Assembly: GCA_013397075.1 (NCBI GenBank)
Contig: VWZS01002579.1
Span: 186,001 to 250,000, forward strand
Source: Rhabdornis inornatus
Lineage: Eukaryota > Chordata > Aves > Passeriformes > Rhabdornithidae
Length of the DNA stretch: 64,000 nt
Reading direction: 5' to 3'
Part shown: positions 49,641 to 59,599 of the stretch, piece after piece
Position numbering within the stretch: the first letter of the stretch is position 1
Layout: the number at the start of each line of letters is the position of its first letter
Notes under the pieces: model-generated
The model's database searches: none
The model's input: the letters and a program-made list of their open reading frames with translations, nothing else
What the model was told of the DNA's origin: nothing
Program-made: the position numbers and the translations under genes

Positions 49641-49849
49641 GACACCTATTCTGCCTTCTGTGAAACAGACAGTAGCAGTGACAGTATCAGCAAGTCCTGA
49701 ACAGCTTTTTGCTTGCCTTGAGGAATTGCTGTACCCACTGGGTTTGTTGGGAAGGAACATGCCCTCCATGTTGCATTAGCAAGAACTCTGCCGACTGCTT
49801 CACACCCAAGCAGTGTGGAAGTGCTTCCTTGGCTCTTGCCATCTCACAA
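49641..49849 (+). pseudogene. EFCAB6: EFCAB6 EF-hand exon with frameshift and stop
   Basis: The exon begins after TCCTTGTTAG and ends at TCACAA|GTAAGC. Phase 0 reads DTYSAFCETDSSSDSIS, matching human DPYSAFFKTDADRDGIIN, the start of an EF loop. That frame then hits TGA at 49698. From about 49690 another frame carries on the match with SPEQLFACLEELLYPLGLLG, against HDLHRLLLHLLLNL...LGLLG. It meets TAG at 49777 just before QELC (human FQNLC). Relative to human, about a dozen residues are missing from the second helix. A frameshift plus an in-frame stop disable the exon. Confidence 0.72.
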
Positions 49850-51961
49850 GTAAGCAAGAAAAAGTTGCACAGCACCTACAGTAACCTGCTGTGTTTACAG
49901 AAAAGAATATACATTGTGAATACTTGTAGTGGGTACAAATGAAGATGTGGTATTAAAATACATCTTTATCAAGCTTAAGTGGGGATCTCTACCAAGTTCT
50001 CAGTGATTTATGGCTGCATTAGATTAGACATTGAATCCATTGAGTCTGGATTAGAATGCCAGAGCTATCCCTGGTGGCTGTTTTAGTCTGTGAGGTCAAA
50101 CATATGAACTGGTGCCTGAGCTGAAGCTTAGAGCTGAGTGAGCCTCCAAACTGGACAACTTTGCTGCATCTTCCAAGCACGCAGGGCTGGGGAGATGGTT
50201 TGGGAATCAGCTGTCCTTTTGGAGGGAAGTGCAGGCAGGGCATTACCTGCACTGTCTGAGACAGTGTCTGTCAGTTCTGGCACTAATATTGCTGCCAGGG
50301 TATTTCAGAACAGTGCAGCCTTGTGCTGCAGAGTTTTAGCCAGCAGGGCATCAGGAGCACGCAAGATCAGGAGATGTGCAGAGACCCCATGGAGTGGGTG
50401 GAGGATAGAGAGAGTAGAGCCACATCTTCCTTTCTTGTGAGAAGTGATACTGCTTAAAATGTCCAGAATTTTGAAGTTTGAGCTTAAATTCAACGATAAA
50501 CAAAATTTAAGCCATAAAAGAATCATTCTAAAAGCTCAGTGTGGAACTCTGTTTAGCTGTGCAAAGAAAGACAAATCTATAAAAATAATGACAAGATACA
50601 ACAGGACTGGAAAAGCTCCTGATCAGCAACTCATCTCTGCTGTGGCAGTGATGATGTGATATATACACATAGGCTTATTTCCCAGTTTTTATTTGTCTCT
50701 TACAGCATTACTGTTGGCTCTGATGGTAGTAATATTTATCTGCTTGGTTTGTTTTTCTTTTTTCCTGAATTGGACAACTGAGTGAATCAAGGACATCAGT
50801 CTAAAACAAGAAAGGAAACTGATGTTCACAGAATCATTAAAGCTGGGAAAAAAATTCCAAAATCATTGAATCCAACCTCTGACCCAGCACCACCACGTTA
50901 GCTAGGCCACATCACAAAGTGCTACTACATTTGCTCATTTTTTGAACATTTCAAGGGGTAGTGAGTCCACCACTTCCCTGGGAAGCCTGTTCCAATGCTT
51001 AACCACCCTTTCAGTGAAGAAATTTTTCCTGTTTTCCAACCTGAACCTCCCAAATGAGGATTGGATCTTGCTATCAGTTGGAATCTGAGATTACTAATTA
51101 CTGTTGTGCTCTCATTTCCATTTCAATTTATACTTAGCTAGAAATTAAAATATTTTTAATTTAGGTCCAGAACTTCCCCATTTCAAATACTCCTGCTGAT
51201 TCAGAAGTTTAACAAAGAAAACACAGTGATGGGAAGCTTGAAGAGCTTCACTTGCATTTTCACAGCAAAGTTTTCAGACTATTTTATTGGTCAATTGTTG
51301 ATGTTTACGGACTCTTCTCTCAAGAAGTGCTTCTCAGGTATGGCAGTCCTTGTGCAGCACATGAATTTAGTCAGGTTTCTGTGCAGTATAACAAGCTCAC
51401 CTGAGTCTCCCCTATTCTTCTGCATGCTTGGATTCAATCAGAAGCACCAGCTCCCAAAATTTAGGCACTTGCAATGGTGGCTGAATTTGCGAATGTTTTT
51501 TTGCCTTACTCCCCGTTTCTAGCCATGCCTTGGTGACTCACAGAGATAGTTTTGGTCTATGTAATTGATGTAAATCAAGGATAATCTTCCTGGAGTCACT
51601 CCAGGATATAATTGTTTCTGAGATAATTAACATTTCCTTCTATGTGTATAAATGATCTGTGCTGGCTCTTGAGTTTGAGGGAGAATTGAATAGCATTGAT
51701 TTGAAAATAAATAGGGAATTACAAAATTTAAAACATCTTCACTAACCTGCAGCCAGGGAAATAAGGCAATATTTAAAGAATTAAGTTTACACAGATATGA
51801 AGTAACAATCTTTAATGTGTATCTTACAAATTAGAAAACAAAACCACTACCACCATGAAGAACAACAAAAGGGAAGGAAACTCATGGAGATTAAAGCTCC
51901 CACTAACGTAAAACATACTTAGTTGTTATTTTATTTTTTTTCTTCTCTGTGAAAAAAACAG
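49850..51961. other. Intron-like, holds one minus-strand CR1
   Basis: Only the CR1 at 50827-51066 is recognised. Confidence 0.5.
50827..51066 (-). mobile_element. CR1 LINE, 3' end, minus orientation
   Basis: Starts with the reversed tail CACAGAATCATTAAAGCTGG, followed by AATCATTGAATCCAACCTCT. It continues TCCACCACTTCCCTGGGAAG and CAGTGAAGAAATTTTTCCTG. It is the complement of a CR1 3' end, inserted against the direction of the EFCAB6 locus. Confidence 0.9.
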
Positions 51962-52048
51962 ATGATAAGGGATGCAGAGCTAGCTTGTGATCACGCTCAT
52001 TACTATCTTGTTATCAAAGCAAGAACCAGATGGTATGACCTAGTAAGG
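51962..52048 (+). pseudogene. EFCAB6: EFCAB6 exon, ELAC..AHYYLV segment (open)
   Basis: An 87-base exon, phase 0 at both ends, between GAAAAAAACAG and GTAAGG|GTAAGA. It reads MIRDAELACDHAHYYLVIKA and then RTRWYDLVR. Human EFCAB6 has ADSELACEQAHQYLVTKAKNRWSDLSK, so this is one of the best preserved exons in the window. It is the helix leading into the EF loop encoded by 52933-53051, which it joins in phase (WYDLVR then NFQGFD). The acceptor has a poor pyrimidine tract because of the A run before CAG. No disabling change is seen. Confidence 0.88.
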
Positions 52049-52740
52049 GTAAGAAGAATGTTTTCTTTAAATAAATAAGCAGCACTAATAGATTTCAGAA
52101 CATCATGCAATGTTGATCTTCAGATTCTATAAATATTCAAAGAGACCCGTGCAAAATAGCTCATTAATGATAAAAACTTACTCTGTAATTAAAAAGAAAT
52201 CCACTGTCTGAATAATATGCAATTTTTGCAACGTTCATTACGTAGTAGATGCTATTATGGTTATTTCTAAAACATTCTTCATATTCTACTGTTGTTAATT
52301 TTATTTAATTTTTCTGTTGTAAGAGGAGTAATGTGCTACACCTGAGGTCTGGCCACTGACATTGTACACAAACACAGCTTTTTGCTCTGCTGACACACAG
52401 TGCTTGCCATCACATTGAGGGGTGATGCTTTACCCTGCAAAAAGACTCTCATAAATCTATCCTACAAAAATATTTCCATCTTTTTAAACTTCTTGAATAG
52501 TTGAAATATTTGGTCAAAAAGTTAGCAGAAATAAAAAAAAATAATATTATTTTTTCACTAACTGTGTACATTAAACAGTAGTAGTGGTAATCTCAGTTTA
52601 CAAACTGGCTGGTAAAACCACCAACTAACCCAAGCAACCAGCTCAAACCTAGAGCAAAATCTAATAAGTATTAGATGTAGAATGAATTGGAGAGAAAATC
52701 TGCAGGTCTGTCATTTTTGAGTCTGTTATCTGATCTAGTT

Positions 52741-52828
52741 GAAGATGTCCCTGCTCATTGCAGGGGATTGGATTAGATGACTTTTGAAAGTCCCTTCCAA
52801 CCCAAAGTATTCTATTATTCTATTATTT
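52741..52828 (+). mobile_element. CR1 LINE, very short 3' end
   Basis: Only the last part of CR1 is present: GATGTCCCTGCTCATTGCAG, GGGATTGGATTAGATGACTT, AAAGTCCCTTCCAACCCAAA, then a tail of ATTCTATTATTCTATTATTT. It lies about 100 bases before the acceptor of the intact EF-hand exon at 52933. Confidence 0.88.
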
Positions 52829-52932
52829 TCTGTTTCTTTCTCAATTCCCATGATTTATTCAGCTTGTAGAGAGATCAGGCATTTTGTCAAACTTGTTGGT
52901 TCTTGTTAGTGATGATTTCTTTTGCATTCCAG

Positions 52933-53051
52933 AATTTTCAAGGGTTTGACAGTGAAGGAAATGGCATTATACAGCCAAGGGACTTGAAGAAGTTCTTGTT
53001 CCCATTTGGCATTCCAATCACCCTGGAAGGATTGAAGCGGCTTTGGGCAAG
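52933..53051 (+). pseudogene. EFCAB6: EFCAB6 EF-hand exon with canonical calcium loop (open)
   Basis: Between TTTGCATTCCAG and GGCAAG|GTATAA, 119 bases read NFQGFDSEGNGIIQPRDLKK then FLFPFGIPITLEGLKRLWAR. Human has NFLETDNEGNGILRRRDIKN...FDIPLTPREFEKLWAR. The 12-residue EF loop DSEGNGIIQPRD is complete: Asp1, Glu3, Asn5, Gly6, Ile8 and Asp12. It should bind calcium if translated. The exon ends two bases into the Arg codon, and exon 54606 begins with the one base that completes it. This is the best coding evidence in the window. Confidence 0.9.
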
Positions 53052-54605
53052 GTATAACAACTCTAAATTATTAGGTCTTGCAATAATGCATCTTTTATAG
53101 GATTACAGAGCCTTTGGTAGTGCAGTGAATGACAATAGACTGCACTTCACAAGAAATCTTTTATTTTGTTACGATTGTGACCTCAGAACACGACACTGTG
53201 TTACAGGAGCAATGTCTTATCATACTAAGCTCAGTTAGATCCATCAGTTCCCAATGAATCCAAAGATAGAACTTCCTTTTGGCTTCAGTATTTCTGATCC
53301 TTTTAATTGAACATGCATGTTCTTCTCAGATGGCACTGTAGGTCACTGGTTAAATTAACTTCTTTTCCAGCAGTTTTTCTTATACACACGAACACCCAGC
53401 TCCGTGAGTCCTGGGTTAAAGTCAGTTCTGGATATCTCAGGTCAGGTGGGAACTGCAAACAGAGCTTCCATCCAGGAGGTCTGTGGACAGTCCACTTTGC
53501 ACACCTGTGTGAAGGCACAACCTCTTCTTTTAAGAACACTACATTTACTTGCAATATTTTCAACCTAAATGAAAGCAACACAGTCAAAAGAAAAATGCCA
53601 CATACCAAATACTTAACAAAAGAAAGCAAGGCAATTTCATGCTGTGTAAAGATTTCGAGTAATATCGTGAAACGTTTTTATAGACAAGTAATTTGCTGTG
53701 GAGCGGGGGGGAGCTTGTCTGTCTTCAACAAAGAGGAGCTGTGCTATAAACTGTGTTTGCAGTGGGATAGATGTCAGCTGTATGTGACATTATATAGAAG
53801 GCTACCTTCATTACAGGTCTATTTTGAAAAGTAATCACTCTAATATATAGAATATCAGAGCATTGCATCTTGGTTACAAACTGCATTACCTGTATCAATT
53901 TTTCTTTGCATTGATTCATTTATGAACTATTTTCTACTTCATTAGATTTTACTTGCCATTCTTATTCCTGATTCCTATGGCACGTTGCAGAGTGTCCTTT
54001 TCATGCAGTTAACTGCTGCATAGCTTCACTCCCATTAGCCACTCCTTTTAGAGAACGGCTAAAATCTCTTAAATGCCTGATATGTCTGTAACTTGAATAA
54101 AGGAATTAGAGTGAAGCTGAGGCTAAATTAGGCATTGCCATGCATCAGAGCACTGGCAGGGGGAGAAACTCCAGAGGAAATGGCCTATGGAAAGATTTAT
54201 ACCTAAGAAAATATGAAAAGTGTTTATGAAGCTAAGCTTATGTTTCTGAAGGACGATTACAACTCTGAGCATCTTATGTGACTACTTTGACACACTTGAG
54301 AATGGATTTTTTGGACACCTGCATCTCATACCAGTCTCTGAAAGACTGCAGCACTGAGAGCTGGAGAATACTCCTGGCAATTTTTTACTCAGGGTAGTAT
54401 TTTTAGAAGTGACTCTGTGGCTACAATGTGTAAGCCCCATCCTTTCAGCCTCATGTAAAGTCACTCATTCATTTTCAGTGTGGTATGGCACCTCTGTAAG
54501 GAAGGGAACTCAGTGAGAGCTAAGCTGTTAAGTCAGTTAAGGACATCTGTAATGCCTTTCTATGGGGAACATATGAATATTTAAAAAGAGCATTTCTTTT
54601 TCAAG
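53052..54605. other. Intron with a long unmatched open frame
   Basis: A 175-codon + frame (53307-53834) lies wholly inside the intron between two firmly assigned exons. It is Cys- and Ser-rich, matches nothing recognised and overlaps a 108-codon minus frame, so it is left uncalled. Confidence 0.5.
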
Positions 54606-54847
54606 GTGTGATACAGATGAGAAAGGATAACTAACTCACCAAGAATTTTTAAGAAACTGGGGATAGAGTTTCCATCCACTGACAGAGGCTCAGCCAATAC
54701 CTCACAAATGACAGCCATGCACATTTACAAGCACTAATTTTGTTTATTATTAGAATAATAAACAAAAGAAGCATTCAAAGCTGAAAGAGCAGCAGGAACA
54801 GCAGAAAATAAAGCTCTGCATGTAAAAGAAATTGCAAATCAGACTGA
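54606..54847 (+). pseudogene. EFCAB6: EFCAB6 EF-hand exon with several stops and a 1-base deletion
   Basis: After CTTTTTCAAG, the first base completes the Arg codon of the previous exon. The frame then reads CDTDEKG, TAA (54628-54630), LTHQEFLR. This is a perfectly spaced EF loop (human YDTEGKGHITYQEFLQ) with a stop at loop position 7. One base is missing at about 54655, and after it the frame resumes LGIEF (human KLGINY). The same frame continues with further stops at 54735 and 54756-54761. It then reads TKEAFKAERAAGTAENKALH and ends at ACTGA|GTAAGT, a strong donor in phase with exon 62754. Multiple independent lesions make this exon clearly non-functional. The part after about 54670 is a linker and its identity is weaker. 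Confidence 0.72.
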
Positions 54848-57231
54848 GTAAGTTATTTATGAGCTTAGCATTTAACTTTCAGTGTTTGTGTTCAGTTTGT
54901 CAAGATGACACTGCAAGCAATACAAATACAATGTTACCAAAAAAAAGGCTCTGAAAAAGAGTCTTGGAAAGTGCTGGACCAAGTTTATCCATAATGTTAT
55001 TCCCTTGAATTGCTGGAGATGAGCCTAGCTCGTGTGCACTGGGAGACCTTTCACAGATACTCTCCATGGGTTGTATCTTTTACTACACAGGCCTTGTGGC
55101 AGCACCTCTGCTGGCAAACAGAATGTCCAGAGACATTCCCAGGCTGCTGCACTGCCAAACCTTTGGCTTGTGACAGCTAATGTTTTCCCTGCTCCCTTCC
55201 AGCACTGCTTGGGAGCAAGAGTGGCTGGAGGACAGCTTGGAGGCAGCTGCTCCCTTTGGGTGGCTGAGAATGTTCCCTGGCAGAGATGTGCCAGGTGTCC
55301 CCTGTGCCTGGGCCACTCTCTGGCCTGTCCATAGGCATCAGCTCATGGTTCCAGTCCTAACACTGCTGTCAGCTCAGACTGAAGGAGAAGAGCAAGTGCA
55401 GGTCCCTCTCCACCAGACTGCTCCAGACATCTTTGGCTTGGTCCTGGTTATGCTCACCAGGAGCTTTCCTTGCAGCTGGACTGGGTGGGTGGGTAGGATG
55501 CTGTGGTCCTGTCTCACTTCCTGTCCCTTAGATGAGAGAAGGGTGACAACCACACTCAGCTTCACATACCTCTAACAGCTCCTTAAATTTCTAGGAAATG
55601 GCTCTGGTGTGCAGCAAAACCAGCCTTGACAAGGATGGACTCTGGCTCCAACAAGCATCTCGTCTCCAAGTCTCTGTCTGAAACAAAATCAACACTCACA
55701 GTTAAGAGGTCACTGCTCCTGAGAAGAGCATTTAACAAAATGACAAATGACAAAATGATATCCTGTGGAGTCCAATGATCCGTGCTTGCCCCAGTGAGTC
55801 AGCAGTGATTAGCCTGCTGCTCCTGCTCCTGTAAGATTCCTGCACCTGCCAGCAGATTGAGGCAGCAGGAGAATCCTCTGCCCACCACAGTCCTGTTAAA
55901 ACTTCATATTTCTGTGGATAAACACCACCTGGATGCTTATCATGTTTCTTGCTTGTGCTTTCACTCTTCTCCTGAAATGCATTATATTTTTTATTTTTTA
56001 TTTAGGAGTATAAACCCTCGGGAGCAAAATCCGTGTAAAAATATATCCCCAGGAGCACAGATTTGCTTTCTTTTGTGCTAGGAAAGGGTCTGGAAGTTGT
56101 AGAAACTAATAAATTATTGTTTATAAGAATGATAATTCCCGATGACATTGTTGGTAAAATTGATACACTCATAAACAGAGAAGAGCTGCCTTGTCTTGCA
56201 GATAAAGAGGCAGCTTGGGAAATCAGCTCACAACTGCCCCACAAAAGAGAGACAGAAGCCTGTAAGCTAAGGCTTTTGTCTTTTTACCCTGCTTTTTAAA
56301 ATTCTGTTTCTCCGGATCCCAAATAGCCTGGAAGAATAAGAGCAAAACTTCCCTGTTTTTTCAGCATCACATCTCTCCCACCTGCATTGCAGCTCTGGCA
56401 TAAACTGCACTTACAGCAGGTACCAACGAGAGTTCCACCTGTAGGGAATTGTGTCATATAAAGCAGAGATGGGGAGGCAGCTGCTGCCTTGCAGGCATTG
56501 TTTATTATTGTATTTGTTGTGAAACTGCCTCACACTGGGCTTTTCCTCTCCATTTTTTGTACCAGCCTGTTATCTCTAGTCTGACTTGGATGAGGAGCTC
56601 TTCTGGTCAGGAACCTTCTGTTTCTTTCCTGTTAGTGCAATGCCAAGTGTGAGGCAGCCCTGCCTCCAATGCTATAAATAAGAAGCAGCAAGTCAGGAAG
56701 ATGCTGTGTGCTGCAAGCAGAAATTTTACAGTGTGGCTCAAAGATGCAAATACTCCTCCTGAAGCAGCTGGAGAGTAATTAAATCAATGGAGAAGACATG
56801 CCAGGTAATAATAAAATAGTCATGATACGTGATGCTGGCAGGTCTGCATCCTTCAGAATTATTTGCTGTTGTGAACATATTGTAACAACAACTGTGGTCA
56901 GAACTGCAACAAATCTCACAGATACATGTTGCTTAAGTTTTATTTGGAGAAAGAGAAATTGGAGACTGGGTCACATAGAAGCGAATGTGGTTATGTGCTA
57001 GCAGCCTGAGCTCCTGGTTGAGGTAGAACAGGGTTCTGATAGATGGACACGAAATATTCTGACCCCTGCACTGAGGACTCCCTCATCCTGAGAGCTGACA
57101 GTTTTCAGAGGGGACTTGTATAAACCTTTCCAAAATGGCATTCTAATTATTTGTTAGATTCTGCTTTTCTTGATTTTTATATATAGAACACCTAGTTCTG
57201 ATCTTAATATTTTGAAATTTGTCATCTGCAG

Positions 57232-57279
57232 CTTCGTATGGGAATGAGATCACCATTTAATCACTCATGGTCTGCAAAA
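57232..57279 (+). pseudogene. 48-base exon-like segment between EFCAB6 exons
   Basis: TTTGTCATCTGCAG and GCAAAA|GTAAGT bracket 48 bases. Read in the phase carried over from 54847 it gives DFVWE, a TGA stop, then DHHLITHGLQ and a split Lys codon that joins NKFRDDF of exon 62754. In phase 0 it is open (LRMGMRSPFNHSWSAK). No human counterpart is recognised. The splice sites are good, but 48 bases is short and a chance pair is quite possible. Confidence 0.22.
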
Positions 57280-58683
57280 GTAAGTCTTGTTATTGATTAT
57301 TGCCACCTTTCAGTCTTGATTAATGTTCTCTTTTTGCCTCCCACACTTCCTCACCCAGCTGCTGGACAGTGGGAGCAGTCTTGTGCTAGCAGTGCCTGTC
57401 TGGTTTTCTCTCTTGGATATCTGGATGTGCAAGTGAAGTTGAATCCAGACCTCTGAACTTCTCAGATTTCATGTAAGGCCCTGGAAAGCCATAAATGACT
57501 CTAGAGCCGGAGTCACTGTACAGTGGATGAAAACCTCCATGTGTGTGGAGCTGCGAAGGCAGGAGTCCAGCCCAGTGTCCCCTCCTGCTGCAGAAGCCCC
57601 TCAGAAAGCTGAGCTGTGAGCAGCAGAGGTGGGACCATCCCTCTGATGGTGAGGTCAGCGTAAGGAGATCAGCTCTCGGGCAGCAAAACCAGTGCAGGGG
57701 CTACAAAACCCAGCCAGGGTGTTCCACAGGGGCCTCAGCCCACTTCTCCTTGTCAGTGTGCTGGGAAATCATTCCCTTCACCTCTCCCATTCCAGCTGGG
57801 AGGAGATATTTGCCTGCAGTGTGGATTTGCTGTTTACAGGACCCACTTCAGCAGCACTCCCCCTTTCCACGGTCCTGCACAAGCCCTCGCGTTTTTCCTT
57901 GCCCGGTGGCCACATCCAGCCTGTGTCCTTACCTGTGAACCTCACCCTCCCAGCTTTGGAGCAGTTTCAGGGCCCTGTGATTGCACACTGTGAGGCAGAC
58001 AAAAGCCCTGGACATCTTACAATTCAAAACATACTGCCTTGCGCTTCTCTTTTTTTTTTTTCCCTTTTGCGTTTGGAACAAATTGCCCAAATTAGAAACA
58101 GACATTGAACAGTGCGCAGTGGCTCTGCAGCTCTTCAAGAAAAAATACGAAACATTTGCAAGAAAATATTATTTTTTTGGCACTGTAGCTTGATCTATGG
58201 TTTTAATCCACATTTTCTCCATGTAGATATTTATTGCTGTGAGTGGAATAATTACCACCTGGAAATCTTTTATTAGACCAAAAAATGTTGAATGCTTCAA
58301 TTTTCCAAAAATATGAATCTCAAAATCTCAGCCTCTACTTTCATTGGGACTATTCTGTGATTCTGTGTAGATTTAAGTGGAAGATGACAGCAGTGATGAA
58401 GAGTGGCACTGAAAGTAAATATAGTTGAAAAAGGGTTGCTGAATTTTCCTGCAATGAGGGTACAATGTGAAACACATCCACCCTTCAAAGCCCACCGCTG
58501 CAAGATGGAAGAGGCTGTGCCAAATAGACTTTGGGGCTGGCAGAGATCAATGTCTGGCTGAAATCACAAATTGTCCAGGGTGGTCAGCTGGCTTTGGCTT
58601 TTTAAGTTGCTATCCTGCTTCTTTGGTGTGACTCTCCCGGTCTTCTGCTGGGCCTCAGTCCCCATCCTCCTCCACCACTGGAG

Positions 58684-58738
58684 CCCCATTGCTGTAAAGC
58701 CCCATTGCCCCATTTACAGCCCCATTGCTGTAAAGCTG
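58684..58738. repeat. Short repeat of CCCCATTGCTGTAAAGC
   Basis: CCCCATTGCTGTAAAGC occurs near both ends of this stretch. A partial, related copy (CCCCATTGCCCCATTTACAG) lies between them. Confidence 0.8.
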
Positions 58739-59581
58739 TGGGATTTAAGCATGGCACATCATCTCTAAAAAACAAGCCCTCCTCTGACAGGAGATTTTAG
58801 ATTTGTTTCTCTGCTGGAAAATCTGCAGGCTTCTGAACATAATAAAAGTTGAAACTCAGAGGTGTAATTAGCAGATGTTGGATCTCCAGAGTCTGGTGTG
58901 TAAGAGGGGGCTGAGCTGGTTAGTCAGTAATTAGGAACATGGAGACTGGGGAGAGCAAAGCCAGCAGGAAAGCAGTGCAAGTGCACCCTGATGCTGTGCA
59001 CCCTCTGCAGAGCCCTTCCATGCTCTTTCCAGCAGGAATCTTGCTCTGAGAGTGAGCCCAGTGCCACATGGTATCAGGAGTAGGATATGAAAGAGGGGAA
59101 GGAATTAAGCAGAAAAAGAGAGATTTGAAAGTGAGAGAAAGAGTGATAGCTCTTTAGGGGCTTTTAGAGCCTCTAAATCACACAGGCATTATTGCAGTTT
59201 CCTTGAAAAGCCTCACATCATGCCTTGGAACTTATATACAGTGCCCAGATTAATCATAAGGAAGCTCACAACTATTTTCTGGAATATTGCAGGAGTAGGA
59301 GCTATCAAAGTTTTTAATGGCACGAAGCCAAGCCGGGGTGAGAGGGCAATCCATGCAGTTACAGAAAGTAAGTTGAAGGAATATTGCACTCACAAGGAAA
59401 CTTGAACTTTTGAAAGACACTGGTTTCACATAAGAATGCAGAGGGAGGAATCCTTTGAAGAATTTTTGGCTGATCTTAAAATAACAGATCAGTCAAGTAG
59501 CTATGACATTTCAGAGATTCCATTTTAGAGGATCAAATCAAAGATCCAAAGATACAGAAAAGATCCCAGGAAGGTAGGATC

Positions 59582-59599
59582 AAAAAAAAAAAAAAAAAA
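59582..59599. repeat. A18 run
   Basis: Eighteen consecutive A bases followed by GAAAAAGG. No recognisable retroposon body precedes it. Confidence 0.9.

Noticed and set aside
55032..55575. Cluster of G+C-richer frames of 100-131 codons
   Set aside because: Several overlapping frames on both strands, none recognised; composition effect.
58350..58372. ATTCTGTGATTCTGTG resembling a CR1 tail
   Set aside because: No CR1 body precedes it; too short to call an element.
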